A stretch of DNA of 64,000 bases from Pedobacter paludis (GTDB taxonomy: Bacteria; Bacteroidota; Bacteroidia; Sphingobacteriales; Sphingobacteriaceae). The stretch lies in NCBI RefSeq assembly GCF_003173575.1, contig NZ_QGNY01000009.1:62001-126000 (forward strand). The letters are read 5' to 3'. Under the pieces are notes generated by a model. That model ran no database searches and was not told where the DNA came from. It worked only from the letters and a program-made list of their open reading frames with translations. Shown in pieces: positions 23,658-32,160 of this stretch. Every line of letters starts with the position of its first letter. Within the stretch, counting starts at the first letter, position 1. The position numbers were made by a program, and so were the translations under genes.

Positions 23658-24701
23658 TTACTTATTTGTAGTTTTCAAAAATGACAATAAAACTTTCTCA
23701 TCGTGTTCTAATCCTAGTTTGCCCACAGTTTTTTTGTTGTTCATCTTTTTCATATATTTTTCTAGTTCATCATTTTCGTAAGCGGTGAGCAGAAGCGGAT
23801 ATACATAAGAGCTTTTACAAACAGCTCTGGTATTACCGAGTTTTTTTGCAACGCAATCCAGAACATTAACTATGGTTTTTTTTGAATTTAGCTGAAGATT
23901 TTCATCAACACTGCATTTTGCGAATTGCCGAAGTGCTTCTAGAGTTCCGCCCCAGGTTCTAAAATCTTTTGCTGTAAAGTCGTTTCCGGTTATTTCTTTT
24001 ATGTAATTATTTATTTTGCCAGAGTCGATTCCCTTATGTTCTTTCCCATTAGTATAAAACTGAAAAAGCTCCTGGCCAGGAATATCCCTGCATTTTTTAA
24101 CAAGTTTGGCTAAAGTTCTGTCATTAAGTTCTAAACTTTGTTTAACACCTTTTTTTCCAATAAAATCCATACTGATTTTACTGCCATTAATTTTAACGTG
24201 CTTATCGCGAAGTGTAGTTAATCCGAAAGATCCATAAAGTTGTTTATAACTTTCATTACCAACCCGAATCAGGGTTTTCTGAAGCACATCAACTGAGATT
24301 GCCAAAACCTTTCTTTCATCTAAATCTTTACGCTTTAAATCCTTTTCTAATTTTTTTCTGGCTTCTGGTAAAGCTTTTCCAAATTCTAATAAGCGAAAAT
24401 ATTTGTCGTCAGACCTGCGACTGGTCCATTTTGGATGATATTTATATTGTTTCCGCCCTGCTGCATCAATACCTGTAACCTGAAGATAGGCATTTGGTTT
24501 ATTGGCAATCCATACCTGTTGCCAGGCTGGCGGAATAACCAACGATTTTATTCTATCGAGATGTTTTTCTTCTGTAATTTTATTTCCATCCTTATCCTCA
24601 TAATGGAATTTTCCAGGTTTGCCTTTCCTATAAATCCCTGGCATGGTATCCGTTACATAAACCAGCCCACTTGCCTTAACAACTTCTTTACCTTGTACCA
24701 T
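23658..24701 (-). CDS. DNA topoisomerase IB (poxvirus/bacterial type)
   Basis: 347 residues, within the bacterial TopIB size range. It relaxes supercoils through a 3'-phosphotyrosyl intermediate. Catalytic set: R146 (LIRVGNE), K167/K170 (RDKHVKING), R248 (DFRTWGGT) and nucleophile Y299 (CKSSYVYP). The family has His in HP at the position after the Tyr pair, whereas this protein has YVYP, a small variation. The N-terminal domain shows GKFHYEDKDGN and IPPAWQQVWI. It is divergent from fmt and lies upstream of the kinase gene with only a 29-bp gap, so they may be co-transcribed. Chromosomal housekeeping role uncertain, as most bacteria lack it. Confidence 0.92.
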   Translation of the reverse strand: MVQGKEVVKASGLVYVTDTMPGIYRKGKPGKFHYEDKDGNKITEEKHLDRIKSLVIPPAWQQVWIANKPNAYLQVTGIDAAGRKQYKYHPKWTSRRSDDKYFRLLEFGKALPEARKKLEKDLKRKDLDERKVLAISVDVLQKTLIRVGNESYKQLYGSFGLTTLRDKHVKINGSKISMDFIGKKGVKQSLELNDRTLAKLVKKCRDIPGQELFQFYTNGKEHKGIDSGKINNYIKEITGNDFTAKDFRTWGGTLEALRQFAKCSVDENLQLNSKKTIVNVLDCVAKKLGNTRAVCKSSYVYPLLLTAYENDELEKYMKKMNNKKTVGKLGLEHDEKVLLSFLKTTNK

Positions 24702-24791
24702 TTTTTAACCTATTAGGATGATTTAATTTTAGTTATTTTGCAAAACATAATGTCCTCAATCTCGTTATTTTAGAAACACAACATCTATTGT

Positions 24792-25700
24792 ATGAAAATA
24801 GTTTTTATGGGTACGCCCGATTTCGCCGTTGCTTCTTTAGATGCTTTAATTCAAGCTGATTTCGATGTTGTTGCAGTGGTTACGGCACCCGATAAGCCTG
24901 CCGGCCGTGGTCAAAAACTTAGCGAAAGTGCTGTTAAAAAATATGCTGTAGAAAAGGGCATCCCAGTTCTACAACCAGAAAAATTAAAAAATCCGGCATT
25001 TATTGAAGAACTTAAATCATTTCAAGCCGATTTACAGGTTGTTGTTGCTTTTAGGATGTTGCCAGAAGTGGTTTGGGCAATGCCATCAAAGGGCACAATA
25101 AATCTTCATGGTTCATTGTTGCCTCAATATCGTGGTGCCGCACCGATTAACCATGCCATTATAAATGGAGAAAAGGAAAGTGGCGTAACTACATTTTTCT
25201 TAACCCACGAAATTGATACTGGCGATATTATTTTAAGTGATAGCGTTGCCATTGCCGATGATGAAACTGCTGGCGATTTACATGATAAACTGATGGATGT
25301 TGGCGCCAAACTTTTGGTGAAAACCGTTTCGGCTATTGCAGAAGGAAACTTTACCGAGCAGCCTCAGCCACAAAGTGATGTTCTAAAACATGCACCAAAA
25401 ATATTTAAGGAAGACTGCAAAATTGATTGGAACAATTCGGCACAACAAGTTTATAATTTAATTAGGGGTTTAAGTCCGTACCCAACTGCCTATACTCTTT
25501 TAAATGATAAAACACTTAAAGTTTTCAAGGCTGAACTAGAAGCAAAAGAACCCGGAATTGCATATGGTGGTTTTTTAACTGATGGAAAAACCTTCTTAAA
25601 ATTTGCCACCAAAGATGGATTTATTAAACTTTTGGATATTCAGTACGAGGGTAAAAAACGAATGTCGATTGAGGATTTCTTAAGAGGAATGAGGTTGTAA
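24792..25700 (+). CDS. fmt: Methionyl-tRNA formyltransferase
   Basis: 302 residues. It formylates Met-tRNA(fMet) with 10-formyltetrahydrofolate for translation initiation. The start MKIVFMGTPDFAV is textbook; catalytic residues N104, H106 and D142 sit in INLHGSLLPQYRGAAPIN and EIDTGDI; the C-terminal OB-like domain follows QVYNLIRGLSPYPTAYT. Divergent from the topoisomerase gene over a 90-bp promoter region. Monocistronic here; the usual def neighbour is absent. Confidence 0.96.
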   Translation: MKIVFMGTPDFAVASLDALIQADFDVVAVVTAPDKPAGRGQKLSESAVKKYAVEKGIPVLQPEKLKNPAFIEELKSFQADLQVVVAFRMLPEVVWAMPSKGTINLHGSLLPQYRGAAPINHAIINGEKESGVTTFFLTHEIDTGDIILSDSVAIADDETAGDLHDKLMDVGAKLLVKTVSAIAEGNFTEQPQPQSDVLKHAPKIFKEDCKIDWNNSAQQVYNLIRGLSPYPTAYTLLNDKTLKVFKAELEAKEPGIAYGGFLTDGKTFLKFATKDGFIKLLDIQYEGKKRMSIEDFLRGMRL

Positions 25701-25812
25701 GCCTGATTGGTTAAATAATGAAGGTATCGATTATATGGTTCGCGGAGACACGACCATGGGGCAACAAAACATTGAGATGCTACAACTAACTGAATTGAGA
25801 TGGAGAGTTACA

Positions 25813-27135
25813 CTATTTTTGCAAAAAATCGAGCACGGTTTTATTAAAGAGCGCTGGATTTTCGGTTACGACAAAATGTGTTTCTCCCTTAAAAATGTAC
25901 AAATTTGAATTTGGAATACGCTTGGCGATAAGGCGAGTATGGTTTTCCAATATTTCATCATTCTCTCCAGCTAAAACCAAAGTTTTTGCTTTTATGTTGC
26001 TTAAAGTCTCAGGGTTAATATTCGGTTCTTTTAACACCATTTCTAAAAGTCTAATAATCGGAATATTACTTTCCTTATTTTCGGCCATTAATTTTTTAAT
26101 ATCTTTTTCTGTTTTTTCTAATGTCTTTTTCTTAACGGCTAGATCAGAAGGATTGAGATTTGCGCCCATTACAATAAGGTTCTTAACATATTCCGGATAT
26201 TTACTCGCCAAGATTAATCCGGTATTTCCACCATCGCTCCAACCCAGAACGTTTACATTTTTTAACTGGAGCGAATCTAATAGGTCTTTAATATCTTCTG
26301 CAAACAAATCATAGGAAAGGTCTTTTGAAATGGGATCTTTGCTTCTTCCCTGTCCTCTGGTATCAACTGCAATTACCTTATACTTTTGGGCAAAATCGGG
26401 AATTTGCTTTGAAAAACTATTGATTGATCCTCCATTTCCATGAAGAAGCAAAAGTGGTTCACCTGTTCCATAAACTTCATAATAAAGCTTTATTCCATTA
26501 ATTTTTAAATATTTACCAGTGCTTAAATTATTCCCATAAAAAATCCTTTTGTCTTGTTCAGCGCCTTCAGAATGAACATGAAGTGATTGTTTGTATTCGG
26601 GATTTTGATCAATAAAAAGGCTTGTGCTGACACCTTTTTTATTGGTTAAGGACTCGGCATTTCTTAATCCCTTGAGCGGATTCTTATCTGTTGATTTTTC
26701 GAAGTCTCCGTTATCTACAACTATATCTATCCAATTTCCATCTCTATCCTTAACCCTCATTTTAATGTTATCGAAGTAAAAATCTCCATTTCCATAAGTA
26801 AGTAGATACAGCCAGATTTTGCTTGCGTTTTTATCAATAACTCCAGACATTGTACGTTTTTCCCAAACTCCATTATTCTTTGATTTTGGCAGGTTCTTAC
26901 GCGTTGTCTCGATAAAATCCCAATCGCTTTTGCCAATTTGTAATGCCGAAAAATTTGCGTTTCCAAAATCGTTATGGGTAGAACTTCTTATTTCTGCGGT
27001 AATTTCATAAGCCCATCCTATATATTTTTTCACATTAATTTCTTTTACCAAAATCACGTCATTGGTTGTCATCTGTGCTTGTAGATTGATACAAAAACTT
27101 AAAAATATGAAAACTGTAAGAAGGCAAAATTTCAT
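25813..27135 (-). CDS. Exported alpha/beta hydrolase with N-terminal accessory domain
   Basis: 440 residues. Signal peptide at 1-20 (ends NLQAQ), an N-terminal domain of about 180 residues with carbohydrate-binding-like strands (KIWLYLLTYGNGDFYFDNIKMRVKD), then an alpha/beta hydrolase domain. Catalytic elements: oxyanion LLLLHGNGG, nucleophile elbow GWSDGG (Ser), AGENDEI (Asp) and GETHFV (His). Substrate unknown; esterase-like. The two-domain layout is unusual for stand-alone hydrolases. The AraC gene 78 bp upstream may share its transcript. Confidence 0.8.
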   Translation of the reverse strand: MKFCLLTVFIFLSFCINLQAQMTTNDVILVKEINVKKYIGWAYEITAEIRSSTHNDFGNANFSALQIGKSDWDFIETTRKNLPKSKNNGVWEKRTMSGVIDKNASKIWLYLLTYGNGDFYFDNIKMRVKDRDGNWIDIVVDNGDFEKSTDKNPLKGLRNAESLTNKKGVSTSLFIDQNPEYKQSLHVHSEGAEQDKRIFYGNNLSTGKYLKINGIKLYYEVYGTGEPLLLLHGNGGSINSFSKQIPDFAQKYKVIAVDTRGQGRSKDPISKDLSYDLFAEDIKDLLDSLQLKNVNVLGWSDGGNTGLILASKYPEYVKNLIVMGANLNPSDLAVKKKTLEKTEKDIKKLMAENKESNIPIIRLLEMVLKEPNINPETLSNIKAKTLVLAGENDEILENHTRLIAKRIPNSNLYIFKGETHFVVTENPALFNKTVLDFLQK

Positions 27136-27213
27136 TCTGTTGTTCGATTTAAATTAAAAACGATTACAAAACTAGTTAACAAGAAAATGCTGAAATTGTA
27201 TAATTGTAAACCA

Positions 27214-28041
27214 CTAAACAAAAAGCCAATTACCTGCTCCTTTTTTAAGCCGAATTTTTTCAAAGAATATTTTGGGAGATAAGCCTGTTAGTGCCTTAAA
27301 TTCTCTGATCATATGAGATTGATCGTAAAAAAGCGATTCGTAGCTTAAAGAAGTGAGATTTCCCTCGTTTTTTAGAGAAGCTATTCTATTGGATAAAGTT
27401 TCTCTAAACCGATGGATTTTAAGGAAATCTGAGGGACTTTTTCCCAACAAATTTTTAAACAATTTAAAGATATTTTGTCTGCTTGTGTTATATTTTAATG
27501 CAAGCTCATGAATAGAGACCTCTCGATTTGGGATCAAAATATCATCAATAAGATCGATCATGAAGGGATGCTGAAAACCGGATAATTTTGTAAGCCAATA
27601 TTTTTCAATCTGATCAATTTTGATATCTATGCAACTTTCGTTTAAAATGGTTAACATGCTTGAGCTAAAATCGGCAAAGGGATAAAAAGCATTCAATGAA
27701 TCTTTATAATGCGAAATTGGATTGGGCAAAAAAGCATTTAAGCCTAAAGGCTTAAAGTGAAAGGTAATTTCTGCTACTTTACCAATGTACTGTACTTTGA
27801 TTGGTTTTTTATAATCAGCAACCAATGTGGAAGAAATACTTTTTGATCGATCTTCTGTGATTACGGCCTCAATATCATTAAAAGCAACATTAACCTGATT
27901 ACTAATAGATAGATTTACAAAGTTATTGGGAAAGGTTAGGTATTCTACATCAGCTTCGATTTTATCTTTAAATAATAAATAATAGCCTTCTAACCAAGGC
28001 TTTAACAATTCACTTTTGGTTTGATAAAATTGAACACGCAC
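27214..28041 (-). CDS. AraC family transcriptional regulator
   Basis: 275 residues: an N-terminal AraC-type sensing domain (DUF6597-like, with EITFHFKPLGLNAFL) and a C-terminal pair of helix-turn-helix motifs (about 165-265; VSIHELALKYNTSRQNIFKLFKNL and FYDQSHMIREFKALTGLSPKIF). The GTG start at 28041 lies 5 bp after the stop of the aminotransferase gene, so it is likely co-transcribed with rluD and that gene. Neighbouring targets might include the exported hydrolase just downstream. Inducer unknown. Confidence 0.85.
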   Translation of the reverse strand: MRVQFYQTKSELLKPWLEGYYLLFKDKIEADVEYLTFPNNFVNLSISNQVNVAFNDIEAVITEDRSKSISSTLVADYKKPIKVQYIGKVAEITFHFKPLGLNAFLPNPISHYKDSLNAFYPFADFSSSMLTILNESCIDIKIDQIEKYWLTKLSGFQHPFMIDLIDDILIPNREVSIHELALKYNTSRQNIFKLFKNLLGKSPSDFLKIHRFRETLSNRIASLKNEGNLTSLSYESLFYDQSHMIREFKALTGLSPKIFFEKIRLKKGAGNWLFV

Positions 28042-28046
28042 TATTT

Positions 28047-28886
28047 TTATAAATTATTCAACTTTTCCGTTAAAAACTTCGAAATCTCGTTAAAGTAGCG
28101 CTTTCTGCCATAGCCCATAACCCATTGAATTCCCTGGGAAGCATTTGTAATAAAAACCTCGTCAGCCTCTTTTAATATTTCTGGATTAATCTGTGCTTCT
28201 ATTACAGGAATATCGTTTGTTTTAGCGAGTTGCATTACTGCTGTACGCATTACCCCACCAACACAACCTTCAGTTAATGCTGGCGTATAAATTTTCTTAT
28301 CATATACCACAAATACATTAGCACTAATGCTTTCGCAAAGAAAACCGTGTTGATTTAAGATAATCGCTTCATCCAACCGATTGGTGCTTTTAAAAATACC
28401 TGCCATAACATATAGCAAGGCATTAGCCGTTTTAAAATTGGAAACTTTGTTTACCGATTTGGTCATTTCATCGAAAACATCAATAATCAATCCCTTACTA
28501 TTTAAATCGTACTGATTGCTTTTTAAAGAAATGCCCTCTAAAACATAACCTGCCTTATTAATTTCTGGAGTGTATACACCAGATCCTTCTCGATAAACAG
28601 ACAACCGAAAACGAACGTTTCCATTCCATTTATTTCGTTTGGCTAAATCAGCAGTTTTTTGACGCAAAAAATAATCATCCATTAAAGCATGACCTTCAAT
28701 TTTCAAGGCCTTCATTCCCGCTACTAATCTATCGGCGTGTAAATCTGCAAACTGAAGCTTGCCGTTTATCATTCGCATGCTTTCAAAAAGGCCATCACCA
28801 AACTTAAAACCCCGGTTCGAAGCTGTTAATATTGGAGCGTCAACTAAATGAAATTCATCATTAAACAAGAGGTACTGTTGAGACAT
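28047..28886 (-). CDS. Class IV aminotransferase / 4-amino-4-deoxychorismate lyase-like
   Basis: 279-residue fold-type IV PLP enzyme. The Schiff-base lysine is K152 in VSNFKTANALLY, preceded by RGFKFGDGLFESMR and followed by the cofactor loop LCESISANVFVV. The length and lack of branched-chain aminotransferase C-terminal motifs make aminodeoxychorismate lyase (PabC, folate pathway) or a D-amino-acid aminotransferase the likeliest roles; I cannot decide. It begins 3 bp after the rluD stop codon and is followed 5 bp later by the AraC gene. Confidence 0.82.
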   Translation of the reverse strand: MSQQYLLFNDEFHLVDAPILTASNRGFKFGDGLFESMRMINGKLQFADLHADRLVAGMKALKIEGHALMDDYFLRQKTADLAKRNKWNGNVRFRLSVYREGSGVYTPEINKAGYVLEGISLKSNQYDLNSKGLIIDVFDEMTKSVNKVSNFKTANALLYVMAGIFKSTNRLDEAIILNQHGFLCESISANVFVVYDKKIYTPALTEGCVGGVMRTAVMQLAKTNDIPVIEAQINPEILKEADEVFITNASQGIQWVMGYGRKRYFNEISKFLTEKLNNL

Positions 28887-28889
28887 ATT

Positions 28890-29918
28890 TTATGATGTAG
28901 CAATATAATTTCTCCATTTGGTAAGCGCTGCTTTAAAATCTGGAGGTAGTGGTGATTCAAAGTGCATATATTCTTTCGTTGTTGGATGAATAAAACCCAA
29001 AGACTGAGCGTGCAATGCCTGCCTAGGCAATAATTCAAAGCAATTATCTACAAACTGCTTGTATTTATTAAACGTAGTTCCTTTTAAAATCTTATCGCCT
29101 CCATACATTGCATCATTAAATAATGGATGCCCAATATGTTGCATATGTGCTCTAATTTGGTGCGTACGCCCCGTTTCCAGCTCACAGCTAATAAGCGTTA
29201 CATAACCCAAGCGTTCTAAAACTGTATAATGCGTAACCGACCATTTGCCCTTATCTTCGGTATCGTAAATATCCATTACCCTTCTATCTTTCAGGCTTCT
29301 GCCGATATAACCTGTCACCGTTCCATCGTTTTCGATATCGCCCCAAACCATAGCGATATATTTTCGGGTAATGCTATGATCAAAAAACTGTCTGGCTAAA
29401 TGTGTAATCGATTTTTCGTTCTTGCTGATCAACAATAAACCAGAAGTATCTTTATCAATTCGATGTACCAAACCAGGTCTACCATCATTTCCAGGCAGTT
29501 GGGGCAATTGTTCAAAATGGAAGGCCAAAGCATTAACCAAAGTACCGGTATAATTATTAAAACCCGGGTGAACAACCATTCCTGCCGCTTTATTTACCAA
29601 CAGAAGATCATTGTCTTCATAGATAATTTCTATTGGAATATCTTCTGGATAAACTTCGGTATCGCGGGGCGGATGAGGTAAAACGATTGAAATCTCATCA
29701 AAGGGTTTAACTTTGTAGCTTGCTTTAATCTGCTTTTGATTAACCAAAACGTTGCCAGCATCAATGGCATTTTGAATGCGGTTTCTTGAAGCATTTTCTA
29801 CCCGCACCATTAAAAACTTATCAATTCGAAGTAAAGATTGTCCTTTATCTACGATAACTTTTAAATGTTCATATAACTCTTGATCTTCTGACTCCTGCAA
29901 TTCTACCGAATTTTCCAT
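28890..29918 (-). CDS. RluD-type 23S rRNA pseudouridine synthase
   Basis: 342 residues. An N-terminal S4 RNA-binding domain (about 28-90) precedes the RluA-family catalytic domain with the conserved aspartate D155 in GLVHRIDKDTSGLL and ETGRTHQIRAHM further on. This matches RluD, which modifies helix 69 of 23S rRNA, although RluC is not excluded. ATG 29918 is used; the frame extends nine codons further without support. First gene of a probable rluD-aminotransferase-araC transcript. Confidence 0.9.
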   Translation of the reverse strand: MENSVELQESEDQELYEHLKVIVDKGQSLLRIDKFLMVRVENASRNRIQNAIDAGNVLVNQKQIKASYKVKPFDEISIVLPHPPRDTEVYPEDIPIEIIYEDNDLLLVNKAAGMVVHPGFNNYTGTLVNALAFHFEQLPQLPGNDGRPGLVHRIDKDTSGLLLISKNEKSITHLARQFFDHSITRKYIAMVWGDIENDGTVTGYIGRSLKDRRVMDIYDTEDKGKWSVTHYTVLERLGYVTLISCELETGRTHQIRAHMQHIGHPLFNDAMYGGDKILKGTTFNKYKQFVDNCFELLPRQALHAQSLGFIHPTTKEYMHFESPLPPDFKAALTKWRNYIATS

Positions 29919-30023
29919 GCTGCAAAAATAAACTTTTAAGAGCAAGATTTTTGGAATGATTTTAGTTTAATAAAAACAGTCTATCTTTATGTGATATAGT
30001 AAATCATCCTAAAAAAATATCTC

Positions 30024-31052
30024 ATGAGAAAACGTTACTTCCTGGGGGCTTTTATCGCTCTAATTCTGATTGTTAACTTTGATAAGGCAAATGCCCAGCA
30101 AGACGTTGGTGGCTTATTTGTTTCCGGTCCTGCTGATGCCACAAAATTGATAAATGCATATTTCGATCCGCTTTATAAAGGATTGGGCGTTGGTTTAAGT
30201 GATGGCTGGACAAATACAGCCAAATCAAAAGGCTTATTAAAGTTCGACGTTAGAGTTTCGATCAGTGGTGCATTTGTGCCTCAATCTGCCAGAACTTATG
30301 ATGTTAATGCACTTGGACTTAACAATATTAAGCCGGCACCAGGTGCCTCATCGATAGGTCCAACAGCCTTTGGTAATGATCAAGAAGGTGGAAGAATGCA
30401 GGTTTACACCAGTAGTGGACTGCCGACTACCACATTTTTTAATCTTCCTCAGGGTGTAGGTTTTCATGTGGTTCCATCAGCACAGATTCAGGCCACCTTG
30501 GGCTTGCCAAAAAATATAGATATTACATTAAGGGCAATGCCGAAAATTAAAATAAGTAACGATTTGGGAAGCTTATCGATGATTGGAGTTGGAGCTAAAA
30601 TAGAATTGTTACCATTGATAATGGGCAAAACAGAAAAATTAATTCCAATTGATATTGCTCTTGCAGGTGGTTTTACACAGTATAAATATACTTTGCCATT
30701 AAATGTTAACAATACGGCAAATTCCGACCAGCATATTGATGCGAAATTTAATGGTGTAAATTTTGATGCCATCGTATCTAAAAAAATCCTTTTCTTTACT
30801 CCTTTCGCAAGCATTGGTTACCAAACTTCCAAAACGAATTTGAAAGCTTTAGGCACGTATAAATTCGATACTGGAAACAACACTTCCGTTACTTATGTTG
30901 ATCCGATTTCTGTAAAACAAACCGACATTGACGGGGTTAGAGCTAGCTTAGGCTTTCAACTTAAATTTGGTTTCTTTAAATTTTATGGTTCTTACACTGC
31001 TGCTAAATACAGTATGCTAAACGCAGGGATTGGTTTAGGAATTGGACAATAA
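30024..31052 (+). CDS. DUF6588-like exported beta-rich protein
   Basis: 342 residues with a signal peptide (1-24, cleavage near ANAQQ). The mature part alternates hydrophobic and polar residues in many short strands and ends in SMLNAGIGLGIGQ, suggesting an outer-membrane or periplasmic beta-barrel. It resembles proteins annotated as DUF6588; no function is known to me. Contains KFDVRVSISGAFVPQ and GVGFHVVPSAQIQATLGLPKNIDITLRAMP. Single gene, 170 bp upstream of a small leader frame. Confidence 0.7.
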   Translation: MRKRYFLGAFIALILIVNFDKANAQQDVGGLFVSGPADATKLINAYFDPLYKGLGVGLSDGWTNTAKSKGLLKFDVRVSISGAFVPQSARTYDVNALGLNNIKPAPGASSIGPTAFGNDQEGGRMQVYTSSGLPTTTFFNLPQGVGFHVVPSAQIQATLGLPKNIDITLRAMPKIKISNDLGSLSMIGVGAKIELLPLIMGKTEKLIPIDIALAGGFTQYKYTLPLNVNNTANSDQHIDAKFNGVNFDAIVSKKILFFTPFASIGYQTSKTNLKALGTYKFDTGNNTSVTYVDPISVKQTDIDGVRASLGFQLKFGFFKFYGSYTAAKYSMLNAGIGLGIGQ

Positions 31053-31150
31053 TTCTTTATATTAATTTAGTGTTAATTTTTAAGAAAAATAGAACAAAAA
31101 ATATATTTGGCGTGTTATTTGTACAATTGATCGTACCTAATAATAATACC

Positions 31151-31228
31151 ATGAAAAATTTTACTTCAAATGTCAGGATTGTACTTAATTTTTTTCCATA
31201 TTTAGTACGGAAAATATACTTTAAGTAG
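31151..31228 (+). CDS. Possible 25-codon leader peptide
   Basis: ATG to TAG encoding 25 residues, with five Phe and two Tyr and a basic C-terminus. It lies about 40 nt after a TATATTTG promoter-like element (31102-31109) and 20 nt before a strong terminator that abuts the next gene. The arrangement is that of an attenuator leader, but the frame is short enough to be chance, and no single-amino-acid codon run is obvious. Not a confident gene. Confidence 0.25.
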   Translation: MKNFTSNVRIVLNFFPYLVRKIYFK

Positions 31229-31248
31229 TTATAATCTTAAAAACGCCT

Positions 31249-31286
31249 AAAAAACACTTGAAATCATCAGGTGTTTTTTATTTTTA
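31249..31286 (+). terminator. Strong terminator ending 4 bp before the deaminase start codon
   Basis: AAAAAACACTTGA (31249-31261) pairs with TCAGGTGTTTTTT (31267-31279), one G-T wobble, 5-nt loop, then ATTTTT. It sits between a 25-codon frame and the GTG at 31290, so it is either the terminator of the upstream unit or an attenuator. Confidence 0.75.
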
Positions 31287-31289
31287 CAC

Positions 31290-32159
31290 GTGTTTGAAAA
31301 AATATACAGTCCTGTACAGAAATTAGAATTAAACCCGTTTAACAACTTATTTGTTAAGCGAGATGATTTAATTGATCCATATATTTCTGGGAATAAGTGG
31401 CGCAAGCTTAAATACATTCTTTTAAGTGCCCAAAAAGAGCACAAATCTCATTTAATAACTTTTGGTGGCGCATATTCAAACCACCTGGTTTCAACCGCAG
31501 CTGCTGCATCTCGTTGTGGATTAAAATCTACCGCATTTGTTCGTGGTGAACCTGTAAAAAATGAAATGTTAATGCTCTGTAGTCTTTTTGGGATGAAACT
31601 TATTTTTATCGATCGAGAAAGTTATAAAAACAAAAAACATCTATTCGAGAAATATTTTGGAGATGATGATCAAGCCTTCTTTATAGATGAAGGCGGCGCT
31701 TCTTTAGAAGCAACGATTGGTTGTGCGGAAATAATTGACGAACTTCCTGAGCATTACGATCATATTTTCTGTGCCGCAGGTACCGGAACAACAGCAGCTG
31801 GATTATTAAAAGGCATTCAAAATCAAAATCTTAAAACAAAACTTCACATTATTCCTGTTTTAAAAGGTGGTTCTTTTATACGCGATGAAATTGAAAGATA
31901 TACACCACTTTCAAAACATTTACATCTTCATCTCGATTATCATTTTGGTGGCTACGCCAAAACAACTTCTGAATTAATCGAATTTATAAAATTATTTACC
32001 GCTAAAACAGGATTATTGATTGACCCCGTGTATACCGCAAAAATGTTTTATTCGATAATCGATCTTCAAAAACAAGGTGTAATTGGCTCGAATGATAAAA
32101 TATTGGCTATACACACCGGTGGCCTGCTAGGAATGTTGGGTATGAAAGATAAATTTTAG
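31290..32159 (+). CDS. 1-Aminocyclopropane-1-carboxylate deaminase / D-cysteine desulfhydrase family
   Basis: 289-residue fold-type II PLP enzyme. The cofactor lysine K36 lies in ISGNKWRKLKY; the substrate segment GGAYSNHLVSTAAAASRCG and the phosphate loop AAGTGTTAAGLL (about 167-178) complete the family pattern. Members either open ACC to ketobutyrate and ammonia or desulfhydrate D-cysteine; specificity cannot be assigned. The start is GTG, with no alternative upstream in frame, and it follows a terminator's T-run after 4 bp with no ribosome-binding sequence, unusual for a gene start. Convergent with the alpha-galactosidase gene, 1 bp between stop codons. Confidence 0.85.
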   Translation: MFEKIYSPVQKLELNPFNNLFVKRDDLIDPYISGNKWRKLKYILLSAQKEHKSHLITFGGAYSNHLVSTAAAASRCGLKSTAFVRGEPVKNEMLMLCSLFGMKLIFIDRESYKNKKHLFEKYFGDDDQAFFIDEGGASLEATIGCAEIIDELPEHYDHIFCAAGTGTTAAGLLKGIQNQNLKTKLHIIPVLKGGSFIRDEIERYTPLSKHLHLHLDYHFGGYAKTTSELIEFIKLFTAKTGLLIDPVYTAKMFYSIIDLQKQGVIGSNDKILAIHTGGLLGMLGMKDKF

Positions 32160-32160
32160 G

